From the NCBI RefSeq assembly GCF_014646875.1, contig NZ_BMOC01000002.1, forward strand, positions 186,001 through 250,000: a stretch of DNA of 64,000 nucleotides, written 5' to 3'. Origin of the DNA: Halobellus salinus. GTDB taxonomy: Archaea; Halobacteriota; Halobacteria; Halobacteriales; Haloferacaceae. The notes under the pieces are model-generated. The model was not told where the DNA came from, ran no database searches, and worked only from the letters and a program-made list of their open reading frames with translations. A program made the translations under genes and the position numbers. Each line of letters begins with the position of its first letter. The first letter of the stretch is position 1. Shown here in pieces: positions 55,950 through 64,000 of the stretch.

Positions 55950-56891
55950 ATGGTTGCACCGAACGGGGGGACGCGCCGGACGCGGCGGGAGGTCCTCGCC
56001 GCTGGGGCGGCGACGGTGGCCGGCGGCGTCGCCGGATGTCTCGACAGCGGCGCGGGCGCGGTGAGCGTTCTGTCGGCCGGGAGCCTCGCACGGACCTTTG
56101 AGGAGCACGTCGGTCCGGCGTTCGAGTCGGAGACCGGGATCGAACTCCGCGGGGAGTACTACGGCACCAACGCTCTCATCCGGATGGTCGAAGACCGGAC
56201 AAAACACCCGGATGTGGTCGTGAGCGCGGACGCGGCCCTGTTGCGGGATCGGCTCTACGGGTCGGTCACCGACTGGGATGTCGCGTTCGCCGCAAACAGC
56301 CTCGGGATCGGCTACGACACCCGGACCCGACTGGGGAGTCGGCTCGACGCCGGCGACCCGTGGTACGAACTGGCGCCGAACGCCGACTCCGACGACATCT
56401 CGATCGCGGACCCCGACCTTGACCCCCTCGGCTACCGGGCCGTCCAGGGGTTCGAGTTGGCCGGCCGCACCCACGACCTCCCCACCCTCAAGCGGAGGAT
56501 GCTCGGTATCGTCTACCGGGAACCCGAGGAACCACAGCTGGTAACAGGCGTCACAACGGGGTCGCGGGCGGCTGCGATTGTCTACCGGAATATGGCCGTT
56601 GACCACGGAATCGGCTTCTCGGAGTTCCCGGCGGAATACAACTTCGCTGACCCCGACCTCGCGGACCACTACGCCACCGTGGAGTACACCACCGACGGGG
56701 GGTACACCGCGCCGGGCCGGCCCATCCTGTACAACGTCACAGTGTGCGACGACGCTGACGCTCCGGCGGCGGGTCGCCGGTTCGTGGAGTTCCTCGCCGA
56801 CAACCCGGATCGGCTGACTGCGGCGGGGCTGTCCGTCGGTGAAGAGCTTCCCCGGGCCGCTGGCGACATACCGGAGGCGATCGACCCGTGA
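55950..56891 (+). CDS. wtpA: Tungstate/molybdate-binding lipoprotein
   Basis: 313 residues. The N-terminus has a Tat-type RRTRREVLAAGAATVAGG and a lipobox ending GVAGC, so it is exported and anchored outside the membrane. The mature part has AGSLARTFEEHVGPAFESE and the oxyanion pocket segment EYYGTNALIRMVED, typical of WtpA/ModA. SIADPDLDPLGYRAVQGFEL follows. It heads a compact operon with permease and ATPase genes. Tungstate is the usual ligand of the archaeal WtpA type; molybdate is possible. Confidence 0.88.
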   Translation: MVAPNGGTRRTRREVLAAGAATVAGGVAGCLDSGAGAVSVLSAGSLARTFEEHVGPAFESETGIELRGEYYGTNALIRMVEDRTKHPDVVVSADAALLRDRLYGSVTDWDVAFAANSLGIGYDTRTRLGSRLDAGDPWYELAPNADSDDISIADPDLDPLGYRAVQGFELAGRTHDLPTLKRRMLGIVYREPEEPQLVTGVTTGSRAAAIVYRNMAVDHGIGFSEFPAEYNFADPDLADHYATVEYTTDGGYTAPGRPILYNVTVCDDADAPAAGRRFVEFLADNPDRLTAAGLSVGEELPRAAGDIPEAIDP

Positions 56892-56919
56892 CCACGGTGA
56901 ACCCGGCGGTGGGTTACGG

Positions 56920-57738
56920 ATGAGCCGCGAGACCAGCCGGAGCGATCCGGCGTCGCTCCGGCGGCCCGAGTTGCTCGTCCCCGCGCTCCTCGGCGGACTG
57001 GTGGTGGTGTACGTGCTCGTCCCGGTCGTGGCGTTCCTGTCGCGGACCGGGACCGCAGGTGTCGTCGCCGGACTGTCGGAGCCAGGAGCCCAGACCGCGA
57101 TCCGGAACTCCCTCCTCACGGCGCCTGTCGCGACTGCGGTCGCAACGGTGTCGGGTGTGCCCTTGGCGTACGTCCTCGCCCGTCGGTCGTTCCCCGGAAA
57201 ACGGCTGGTGGAGTCGCTGGTGGTGCTTCCCCTGGTGCTCCCGCCCGTTGTCGGCGGCGCGATGCTTCTGACCGCTGTCGGCCGGTTCACGCCGATCGGA
57301 CGCGTCGCGGCGGCGGCGGGGCTCCCGCTCACGGGAAGCCTTCTCGGCGTGGTGCTCGCACAGACGTTCGTGGCCGCACCGTTCGTCGTCGTCACCGCCC
57401 GGGCGGGGTTCGGCGCGATCGACGAGCGCCTGGAGCACGCGTCGCGGTCGCTGGGGTACGGCCCGGTTGCGACGTTCCGGAACGTCTCGCTCCCGCTGGC
57501 CCGCGGGTCGATCATCGCCGGGGTCGTGTTGACGTTCGCGCGGGCGATTGGCGAGTTCGGTGCGACGATGATGGTGGCGTACAACCCCCGGACGATGCCC
57601 ACCCGGATCTGGGTCAAGTTCATCTCGGGCGGGATCGACGAGATCGTTCCGGTCGCGGTGGCACTGCTCGTGGTTGCGCTCGTGGTTCTGACCGCGGTCC
57701 AACGCGTCGGGCGCGTTTCGACGGTGGTCGACCGGTGA
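56920..57738 (+). CDS. wtpB: Tungstate/molybdate ABC transporter permease
   Basis: 272 residues, six membrane helices. PLAYVLARRSFPGKRLVESL and LVLPPVVGGAMLLTAVGRF are typical of ModB/WtpB. The ATPase-docking EAA loop is HASRSLGYGPVATFRNVSLP, followed by FARAIGEFGATMMVA. The ATG at 56920 is 28 bases after wtpA, and its stop overlaps the GTG start of the ATPase gene by four bases. Confidence 0.9.
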   Translation: MSRETSRSDPASLRRPELLVPALLGGLVVVYVLVPVVAFLSRTGTAGVVAGLSEPGAQTAIRNSLLTAPVATAVATVSGVPLAYVLARRSFPGKRLVESLVVLPLVLPPVVGGAMLLTAVGRFTPIGRVAAAAGLPLTGSLLGVVLAQTFVAAPFVVVTARAGFGAIDERLEHASRSLGYGPVATFRNVSLPLARGSIIAGVVLTFARAIGEFGATMMVAYNPRTMPTRIWVKFISGGIDEIVPVAVALLVVALVVLTAVQRVGRVSTVVDR

Positions 57739-59015
57739 CCCTCGAACTCGACAGTGTTTCCCACCGGTACGGCGGCGACCTCGCGGTTGATGACGTCTCC
57801 TTCGGCGTCGACCCGGGAGAACTCGTCGGCGTGGTGGGGCCGAGCGGGTGCGGAAAGACCACGCTAGTCCGGGCGATTGCGGGGCATCTCCACCCGACAG
57901 CCGGTCGAGTGCTCCTCCGCGGCCGCGACGTCACCGGCGACCCCCCGGAGTCGCGCCGCATCGGCTTGGGGTTCCAGGAGTCGACGCTGTATCCACACAT
58001 GACCGTCGCCGAGAACGTTGCCTACGGCGTGGCGGCGCGCGACGACGGTCCCGAACGGCGCGAGGGCGTTGTCTCCGAACACCTAGAGCTGGTGGGGCTG
58101 GCTGACGAGCGGGAGGCGTATCCGGGGAGCCTCAGCGGCGGACAGCGGCGTCGCGTGGAACTCGCCCGGGCGCTCGCACCGGAGCCGGACCTCCTGGTGC
58201 TCGATGAGCCACTCTCCGCACTTGACCGGGCGCTCCGCACCCGACTCCGGGAAGAGATCGACCGGCTACACCGGGAGACCGGCGTGACGACGCTTTTTGT
58301 CACCCACGATCAGACCGACGCGCTGGCGCTTTCGGACCGGCTGGTGGTGATGGCCCGCGGACGGGTCGCCGCGGTCGGGACGCCGCGGGAACTCTACGAG
58401 TCGCCGCCGACGCCGTTTGTCGCGTCGTTCCTCGGGCGCTCGACCGTGGTGCGGGGGAGGCTCGTCGGAACGTCGCCGCCACGCGTCGCCATCGGCGACA
58501 CCGAACTCACCGTCGAAGGGGGAAACACCGACCGGTCGGTCGGGGAAACCGTAACTTGTCACGCCCGCCCGCGGCGCCTCAGTGTGCGATCGGATGACGG
58601 CACAGCATCCGACGGGGACGGCACAGCATCCGACGGGGACGGCACAGCATCCGACGGGGACGGCACGGCATCCGACGGGAACGGCACAGCATCCGACGGG
58701 AACGGCACGGCATCCGACGGGAACGGCACGGCATCCGACGGGGACGGCACAGCATCCGACGACGGCGCGTCCTCTCAGTCGCTCCGCGGCGAGGTGCTAG
58801 CAGTCGAGGATGCGGGCCGACGGTACAACGTACGCGTCGCGGTCGCTTCCGACGAGGAGTTGCTGATTGAGCGGACGGCGGCGCCGCCGTCAGTCGGGGA
58901 GTCGGTCGCGGTCGACTTCCCCGATGGGTCGGTGACGCTCTTTGGCACCGATTTCGAGGCGTCGGGGGACCCGGAGGGGGGAACGGCGGCGACTCCGCCG
59001 GTGCGTCGTGACTGA
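57735..59015 (+). CDS. wtpC: Tungstate/molybdate ABC transporter ATPase with heptad-repeat insert
   Basis: 426 residues from a GTG. Walker A is VGPSGCGKTT, Q-loop GFQESTLYPHMTV, signature LSGGQRRRVELARAL, Walker B LLVLDEPLSALD and H-loop VTHDQTDALAL. After the nucleotide-binding domain comes a first TOBE-type stretch. Then residues 288-343 consist of eight Asp-Gly-Thr-Ala-Ser-Asp-Gly/Asn heptads encoded by 21-bp repeats. A second TOBE-like part (LRGEVLAVEDAGRRYNVRVA) closes the protein. ModC/WtpC proteins are normally about 350 residues, so the insert accounts for the excess. It is convergent with nth; the stop codons abut. Confidence 0.9.
   Translation: MTLELDSVSHRYGGDLAVDDVSFGVDPGELVGVVGPSGCGKTTLVRAIAGHLHPTAGRVLLRGRDVTGDPPESRRIGLGFQESTLYPHMTVAENVAYGVAARDDGPERREGVVSEHLELVGLADEREAYPGSLSGGQRRRVELARALAPEPDLLVLDEPLSALDRALRTRLREEIDRLHRETGVTTLFVTHDQTDALALSDRLVVMARGRVAAVGTPRELYESPPTPFVASFLGRSTVVRGRLVGTSPPRVAIGDTELTVEGGNTDRSVGETVTCHARPRRLSVRSDDGTASDGDGTASDGDGTASDGDGTASDGNGTASDGNGTASDGNGTASDGDGTASDDGASSQSLRGEVLAVEDAGRRYNVRVAVASDEELLIERTAAPPSVGESVAVDFPDGSVTLFGTDFEASGDPEGGTAATPPVRRD
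58596..58763 (+). repeat. Eight 21-bp tandem repeats inside wtpC
   Basis: Units start at 58596, 58617, 58638, 58659, 58680, 58701, 58722 and 58743. The consensus is GACGGCACAGCATCCGACGG plus G, differing at one to three bases. Each unit encodes one DGTASDG/N heptad, so copy-number changes stay in frame. Confidence 0.92.
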
Positions 59016-59813
59016 TCAGTCCCCGGCGGCCTCCGCGGGGTCGACGACCGACTCCCCGACCTCGTCGACGCCGACGCGGTCGCACCGGCCGTAGAGCGGA
59101 CACGCCTCCGGCCCGTCGAGACACGCGGGCTTCCGAGCGGTGCAGTACTCACGACCGAACTGGATCATCGCAGTATGGCCGAACCCACACTTCTCGGCGG
59201 GGACGTCGGCCTCCAACCGTGACCGGACTTCCTCGTGGCCGGCGTCGGCGGGGGCCAGCCCCATCCGGCGCGCGATCCGGTGGACGTGCGTATCGACGGG
59301 GAAGACGCCGTCGCGGCCGCCCGCAAAGAGGAGCACGCAGTCTGCGGTCTTCGGCCCGACCCCGTGGATGTCGAGGAGCGCGTCCCGAACCTCCCCGGGT
59401 TCGTCCTCCCGGACGAACTCGTCGAACGCGTCGGCGCCGCCGTACGCCTCGCGGATCCGGGCGGCGGCGTCGACGATCACCTCCGACTTCTGGTTGTACA
59501 GCCCCGCCGAGGAGATGGTCTCCGCGAGCCGTGCGCGTTCGGCGTCGGCGAGCGCGGCCGCGAGGCCGTCTCCCCCATACCGCTCCATCAGCGCGTCGTG
59601 GGCGGGCTGGGACGCCACGTCGCTGGTGTTCTGCGAGAGGATCGTCCGGACCAGCGACTCGAAGGCGTCCGTGCCGCCGTAGGTCTTCTGCCAGTACAAC
59701 CCACCGAAGTCGTCGACGACCGCCTCCGCGCGGGTTCCGGTGGTTCCCGGCTCGAACGCGGCCGGTGCGGTGTCGGTGTCGCCGGCGATGTTCTCCCGTG
59801 GCTCGTCGGGCAT
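59016..59813 (-). CDS. nth: Endonuclease III (DNA glycosylase/AP lyase)
   Basis: 265 residues. Removes oxidised pyrimidines and cleaves the abasic site in base-excision repair. It has SLVRTILSQNTSDVASQPA, the helix-hairpin-helix HGVGPKTADCVLL with the catalytic Lys, and GVFPVDTHVHRIARRMGL with the catalytic Asp. The C-terminal iron-sulfur loop has four cysteines: CTARKPACLDGPEACPLYGRC read in parts gives C-x6-C-x6-C-x5-C. The ATG at 59813 follows GGCTTTTGTC about 27 bases upstream, which favours it over a TTG at 59840. It abuts wtpC tail to tail. Confidence 0.93.
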   Translation of the reverse strand: MPDEPRENIAGDTDTAPAAFEPGTTGTRAEAVVDDFGGLYWQKTYGGTDAFESLVRTILSQNTSDVASQPAHDALMERYGGDGLAAALADAERARLAETISSAGLYNQKSEVIVDAAARIREAYGGADAFDEFVREDEPGEVRDALLDIHGVGPKTADCVLLFAGGRDGVFPVDTHVHRIARRMGLAPADAGHEEVRSRLEADVPAEKCGFGHTAMIQFGREYCTARKPACLDGPEACPLYGRCDRVGVDEVGESVVDPAEAAGD

Positions 59814-59896
59814 ACCCTGTGGGTACGCAGGAGTCGACAAAAGCCGTTGGGCCGGGTCCAGCGGTCGGAGTGGCGGGATCGCAGGGGTCCGGAAGC

Positions 59897-60922
59897 CTAC
59901 GCCGGTTCGAGCTCGAAGGAGGGCATCTCCAGGAACGCGGTCTCGTAGCCGACGTGACGCGCGACGTGTGGGGGAACGTCAACCGTAACCTCGACCGTGC
60001 TCGACGCCGTGAGGCCCGCGAGCGACCGTCCGTAGTGGAACCCCAGATCGGGGTCGATCGCGGCGTCGAGTTCGACCGAATCGTCGGCGTCGACCGACGC
60101 CGACAGCCCCATCCCGGGGATCACGAGCCCGTTGTACGGCGTCCGCGCTGAGATGGCCAGGTACGGGTCCGATCCGAACCGGGCGGCGGTGACGACGCTC
60201 CCGACGAACGCAGCGTCCCCGCTTTTTCCCCGGCCGAGCGTCGCTCCGGGGAGTGGGTCGGGCGCAGAACCCGTGGGGAGCGCATCCATCGACATCGGCT
60301 CCACCGCGCCCGGCTGGAACCGCCGGTCGTCGAGCTGCCGGTACGGGATCTCCGAGAGCGCATCCGACGAGAACTCGAACGTGGTCGTCGCCTCGCCGCC
60401 CGCGCCGAACCGCCCCTCGAAGGCGCCGTACCGCGGGATCGACACCCCACCGACGCTCACGGTCACGTCGTAGGTCCCGTCGCCGTCGAGCGGGAAGTTC
60501 GCGCCGTAGTGAAAGCCCATCCGCTGGGACAGCATCGGATAGATCACCTCCTGGGTCACGAGGTCACCGCCCTTCGTGATATCGACCGAGAGACCCGTGT
60601 TCGGCACGACCATCCCGGTGTCGGCATCCCACGGAACCGCCATCAGGTGGACCGCGTCGTCGTCTCTGACGTCCGTCCGGTTCGTGACGTACGCGTCGCC
60701 GTCGCGCTCGACCGTCCAGAACCGGTGGGGGTACGAGTAGGTCACCCCAACCCGGAGGTCGCCGAGAGAGACCGTCTCGATCATCTCCATCCCCTCGACG
60801 TGGTCGGGGACGTAGACGCCCTCGGGCGTCGGTCGCGCGAACAGCCCGGACGCGCCGCCACATCCCGCGAGTGCGGCGATCGCGGCCGTTCCCGTGCCGG
60901 CCAGTACCTCCCGTCGCTTCAT
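59897..60922 (-). CDS. Tp34-like iron-transport family lipoprotein
   Basis: 341 residues. The N-terminus RREVLAGTGTAAIAALAGC is a Tat-type lipoprotein signal. The mature protein has HLMAVPWDADTGMVVPNTGL, KGGDLVTQEVIYPMLSQRMG and FHYGANFPLDGDGTYDVTVS, resembling the periplasmic Fe2+ transport (Tp34/FTR-associated) family, whose His and Met residues bind metal. A second, similar beta-domain follows, with LGFHYGRSLAGL near residue 307. No permease is adjacent, and no TTTAGG palindrome is seen at its promoter. The family assignment is from memory of the motif. Confidence 0.68.
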   Translation of the reverse strand: MKRREVLAGTGTAAIAALAGCGGASGLFARPTPEGVYVPDHVEGMEMIETVSLGDLRVGVTYSYPHRFWTVERDGDAYVTNRTDVRDDDAVHLMAVPWDADTGMVVPNTGLSVDITKGGDLVTQEVIYPMLSQRMGFHYGANFPLDGDGTYDVTVSVGGVSIPRYGAFEGRFGAGGEATTTFEFSSDALSEIPYRQLDDRRFQPGAVEPMSMDALPTGSAPDPLPGATLGRGKSGDAAFVGSVVTAARFGSDPYLAISARTPYNGLVIPGMGLSASVDADDSVELDAAIDPDLGFHYGRSLAGLTASSTVEVTVDVPPHVARHVGYETAFLEMPSFELEPA

Positions 60923-61165
60923 ACCTGTGAGTAGGGCGCACGGACTCAAACTGGTTACGGTACGCCCACGCAGATCCGGTCGAACGGGGCTGACACCCTC
61001 ACCGACCGGAGACTCCACCGTCTCACCACACTCGGCGGCGGCCACCTCGGCCGTGGCACCGACGTCCGGGAAGACCAACAGCGTGATTCCGACCGGACGA
61101 ACCCACTGATCACCTCGGTCCGGAACCGCGATACTGGGGCGTATGGCCGTGGCTCGGAGGTGAGA

Positions 61166-62106
61166 ATGGCTGTCCCCGCACCGGTGGGTCAGTTTTTTGA
61201 TCCCACGCGGGCGATTACCCCACGTGTCGAGCGTTCGGTCCGGAGGTGGGTGTCGGTGGCGCTGACCCCTGTATGGAGTGTGGACCTCGACGCGTCACCA
61301 TCGAGCCTCCACTGCCACGTGACCCCGGGAACACTCGCGGTCGGAATCGACCAGCAGGAGCCGACCGGTCCCGCGGTCGAACTCGTATCGACAGCCGACG
61401 GAGCGCGCCGCGGTAGAACAACTCTCGACGAGGCGTTGTCCGGGACGGAGTACTGCGCGTCGTCGGACGTCCTGCTCGCGGTCACCGATCAGGACCGCGT
61501 CTACGGGATCGAGCCGACGACCGTGGAACCGATATGGACGGCGGAAGCCACCGGTGTCGGCACGATCGGAGACGGGACGGCGTTCCTGTACGGCGGTCGA
61601 ACCGTCTGGGCCGACGACACCGGCGACGGCGACCAGAAGTGGCAGACAGTGGTACCGGACGACGTGTCAGGTGACTTCAGATACGCCGATGGACGGCTGG
61701 TACTCCGTCTCGGAGATCGTGGCGACGAGTCCGTCGTCGCTCTCGATCCCGGGACCGGCAGACGGGAACCGTCGAACTCACGGCGATCGACGAAGAGTAC
61801 ACCATTGACGGCGGGGTGCTCTTCGTGACCGGACGGCTGTCGGTCGACGCGTATCCGCTCACGAGTGCCCCCGAGGCGCTCACCACACCCGGTGATCCGG
61901 AGAAGCCACCCACGGAGGTGACCGACGGGGCGGCCGATTCCGACGCCCGCGCGGGCCCCGGAGCCGACGGACCCCGGGGACCGTTATCCGGCGGCGACCG
62001 CGACGGGAACACCTCGGTGTCGTTCTGCCCCAGTTGCGGCTCGGACCTGACGGCGTACGACGAGCCGAACTTCTGTCCGGAGTGCGGCGACACCCTCCCC
62101 GGATGA
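61166..62106 (+). pseudogene. PQQ-type beta-propeller plus zinc-ribbon gene with frameshift
   Basis: From the ATG at 61166 a propeller-like protein reads PVWSVDLDASPSSLHCHVTP, then VYGIEPTTVEPIWTAEATG and RTVWADDTGDGDQKWQTVVP (WxxD and KWQ blade signatures). Near 61763 the frame shifts by one base. The other frame continues TVELTAIDEEYTIDGGVLFV, then an acidic linker, and ends with a zinc ribbon (CPSCGSDLTAYDEPNFCPEC). Together this makes about 310 codons of one protein. It is either a recently broken gene or a sequencing error. No signal peptide is visible, unusual for a PQQ propeller. Confidence 0.65.
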
Positions 62107-62118
62107 GGCCGGCGCCGG

Positions 62119-63174
62119 TCACTCCAGGCGTTCGGCGGCACCCCGGTCGATGAGCGGCCCGGCGTTCGTCGCCGGCAGCCGCACCACGTCCTCGGATTCG
62201 AGGTCGTACTCCCGCTCGTCGACCCCGTAGATCCGTCCGACGTCCGCCGTGATCCTGAGCGTGACGCGGTCGTCGCGGGGGTCGGTCGCTCCGTCCGCGC
62301 CGACGGGTTCTTTTTCAGCACCGGGCGTGTTCACGTCGTCGCCTGCGTGTCGCGGTGACGGCCCGTCGCCGGCGACCGGTGGATCGGCCACGTTGCCGGC
62401 GGGGCGGGCAGCGTCGCCGCCGTCGGTCTCCGCGCCGTCGACGACCGGGACATCCTGCTCTGCGTCGGTCGCGGGATCGACGACGGCCTCCGGCGGGGAG
62501 GGGTCCTGCTCGGCGTCGGTCCGGGATCCGGATTCGGCCCCGTCGTCGGACGCCGACCCGTCGCCGTCACCACCCATTGCGGCCGCCAGCACGTCGTCCG
62601 GCGCCGGCGGGTCGTCGGCCGCCTCAGTTCCGGGTGGAGTTCCACCACTCCCCACGGCCGAGGCCGGTTCGGGATCCGTCCCCGTCGGGTCGACACCGTC
62701 GGACGGTGACTCCTCGGTCTCCGCTCCGGCGTCGGCGGCTGGCGGTGCCCCGTCCACGTCGATGTCGACATCGCTTCCGTCGCCGCCCTCGCCCGCGAGC
62801 GTGTCGAGGACGGTCCGCCGGTTCTGTTTGATCCGCTCGACCAGGTCGTCGAACAGCGCGCGTTCCTCGGCTGTGAGTCCGTTTTTGTCAGCGCCCATGT
62901 CCGCGGCCGCGAAGGAGGCGAGTTTGACCACCTTCCCGACGCGCCGCTCGTAGATCGCCTCAACGACGTCCTCCGCGGTCCCGATCTCGTCGGTGAGCCG
63001 CCGCACTTCGGGGTTGCCGTAGGGATCGTCGGCGCTCTCGGCGGTCCGCCGCCGCTCGGCTTTGCGTTCCGCGATGTAGGCGGCGACGTCCTCGTAGAAC
63101 GAGTCCCGGAGGTGCTGGAGGCTGTCCTTTTGACGTTCGGTGCGTCGGACGCTCCGTAACTCGTCGATATCCAT
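62119..63174 (-). CDS. ginS: GINS replication-complex subunit (Gins51/GINS15 type)
   Basis: 351 residues. Part of the archaeal CMG-like replicative helicase with MCM and a Cdc45/RecJ-type protein. The helical A domain is at about 1-125 (MDIDELRSVRRTERQKDSL, GKVVKLASFAAADM, LTAEERALFDDLVERI). A disordered acidic linker of about 170 residues, very long for the family, follows. The small beta B domain is at the C-terminus (LRITADVGRIYGVDEREYDL, VVRLPATNAGPLI). A-then-B order is the Gins51 type. It lies 6 bases after priS, a gene pair known from other haloarchaea. Confidence 0.87.
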   Translation of the reverse strand: MDIDELRSVRRTERQKDSLQHLRDSFYEDVAAYIAERKAERRRTAESADDPYGNPEVRRLTDEIGTAEDVVEAIYERRVGKVVKLASFAAADMGADKNGLTAEERALFDDLVERIKQNRRTVLDTLAGEGGDGSDVDIDVDGAPPAADAGAETEESPSDGVDPTGTDPEPASAVGSGGTPPGTEAADDPPAPDDVLAAAMGGDGDGSASDDGAESGSRTDAEQDPSPPEAVVDPATDAEQDVPVVDGAETDGGDAARPAGNVADPPVAGDGPSPRHAGDDVNTPGAEKEPVGADGATDPRDDRVTLRITADVGRIYGVDEREYDLESEDVVRLPATNAGPLIDRGAAERLE

Positions 63175-63180
63175 TCGGGG

Positions 63181-64000
63181 TCACTCCGTTCGTTTCTCGG
63201 CGCGGCCTCTGGTCATGAGAAAGACGCCGAGACACTCCTCGACAGACTGCTCTCCCTCCTGGATACTAAACGTGTCGCCGTCGAAGGTGACTGCTCCCGG
63301 TTCGGTGACAGTGATCCGGATATCGCGCCCACGGAACCGCTCCGGGATCGCGTCCGAAAGCGGCCGAAATCCCTGGATCTCGGCGCGCGAGAGCGGCGTC
63401 ACCACCAGCCCCGAGCCGCCGTGGAGGCTCCCCGGAAGCCGGATGAGCCGCTTGGTGTCGGTGGTCACCGGCTCGTCGATCGGCGCGGTCTCGTCGTCGA
63501 TGGTCTCCTCGGCGAGCGCGTCGACCAGGATCCGCGTCCCCGGCCCACCGGCTTCGACGTTGCCCGCGCGGATGGCGTCGAAGTTGTGCCTGAGTTGGCC
63601 GAGGATGGTTTCGGCGCGGCCCTCGCCGATCCCGTCGAGCTCCCGGAGCCGTTCGAGGGCTGCGTCCTCCTCTATCTCCCGCAGGGTCTCCGCGAGATCG
63701 ACCAGCCGGGTGTGGACCCGCGCGCCCCACCCGCCGCGCCGGCGGAGCACCCGGCGAGTCGTGCCCTGGTGGGACTGGGTTCCGATCAGTCCGTCCCGGT
63801 CGACATCGATCGCGCGGACGTAGTCGACGATCTCCCGGCGCGCCTCGCTGTCGAGACTCCGCACCTCGGGGTCGCGGACGTGGACGTGGTAGCCCCGGCC
63901 GCCGGAGAAGACGACCGTGGTCTCCTCGAACCCGAAGTCGTCGTCGAGAACGTCGAGGAGGTTCAGGAGTTCCCCCTTGCACGCCGCCAACATCTCGACG
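63181..64000 (-). CDS. priS: DNA primase small (catalytic) subunit, C-terminal part (runs off the right edge)
   Basis: Makes RNA primers for replication. At least 273 C-terminal residues lie in the window. [20 protein letters not shown] contains the [10 protein letters not shown] strand of archaeo-eukaryotic primases, carrying the nucleotide-contacting Arg and His. [15 protein letters not shown] and [13 protein letters not shown] (the late conserved His-Gly) follow. The catalytic DxD acids lie before the visible part. The gene is followed by ginS after 6 bases, so primase and helicase subunit are probably made together. Confidence 0.9.
   Translation of the reverse strand, partial: VEMLAACKGELLNLLDVLDDDFGFEETTVVFSGGRGYHVHVRDPEVRSLDSEARREIVDYVRAIDVDRDGLIGTQSHQGTTRRVLRRRGGWGARVHTRLVDLAETLREIEEDAALERLRELDGIGEGRAETILGQLRHNFDAIRAGNVEAGGPGTRILVDALAEETIDDETAPIDEPVTTDTKRLIRLPGSLHGGSGLVVTPLSRAEIQGFRPLSDAIPERFRGRDIRITVTEPGAVTFDGDTFSIQEGEQSVEECLGVFLMTRGRAEKRTE

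Noticed and set aside
58582-58800. Histidine/threonine/glycine-repeat frame inside wtpC
   Set aside because: Produced by reading the 21-bp repeats in another frame; the wtpC frame continues on both sides with real domains.

Overview
The window is a GC-rich, gene-dense piece of a haloarchaeal chromosome (Halobacteria). The evidence is the strongly acidic, Asp/Glu-rich proteins, leaderless genes with a TATA box about 25-30 bases before the start codon, twin-arginine (Tat) lipoproteins, an archaeal TATA-binding protein, GINS and PriS, and haloarchaeal-style IS200/IS605 ends. The genus cannot be told from what is visible. There is no rRNA, CRISPR array or complete transposase gene.

Layout. 1-9.2 kb: 5' part of ileS, a nested pair of mobile-element remnants, small genes, a pyrimidine-salvage pair (cdd-udp), an NADH dehydrogenase-like flavoprotein, an HTH regulator and arginase. 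9.2-15.1 kb: gyrB-gyrA, with a 433-residue HNH-type intein in gyrB. 15.2-16.5 kb: a ferredoxin, a decayed asparaginase gene, and tRNA-Leu with a duplicated 3' end that looks like an integration scar. 16.6-24.1 kb: a same-strand run made of a GT-C glycosyltransferase, a Fe(III)-type ABC importer (ATPase, permease, binding protein) and a reversibly-glycosylated-polypeptide (RGP) family gene. The binding-protein and RGP genes each have a TTTAGG-N4-CCTAAA palindrome at the promoter. 24.2-27.3 kb: a signal-less THI5/NMT1-like protein, an XPB-family helicase and tRNA-Tyr. 27.3-28.5 kb: an AT-rich island with a 39-residue CPxCG zinc-ribbon protein, then a membrane protein.

28.5-35.3 kb: a five-gene peptide-type ABC importer. 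35.4-40.5 kb: an SRPBCC protein and a 1515-residue protein with two GH15 halves. 40.6-45.3 kb: a 78-bp palindrome, tbp behind two TATA boxes, an HTH regulator, a TraB-family protein and an M50 protease. 45.6-49.3 kb: purM and a transducer with three exact 45-residue repeats after its HAMP domain. 49.7-53.4 kb: hyuAB. 54.3-59.0 kb: a geranylgeranyl-reductase-like flavoprotein and a tungstate/molybdate importer (wtpABC) whose ATPase carries eight 21-bp repeats. 59.0-64 kb: nth, a Tp34-like iron lipoprotein, a frameshifted PQQ/zinc-ribbon gene, ginS and the 3' part of priS.

The parts that look most unusual are the iron-box-linked glycan/iron run (16.6-24.1 kb), the repeat-bearing gyrB intein, the transposon nested in a transposon-end hairpin at 1.2-1.35 kb, and the micro zinc-ribbon gene in the AT-rich island. 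Functions are assigned by reading the sequence and recalling protein families; no database search was run.
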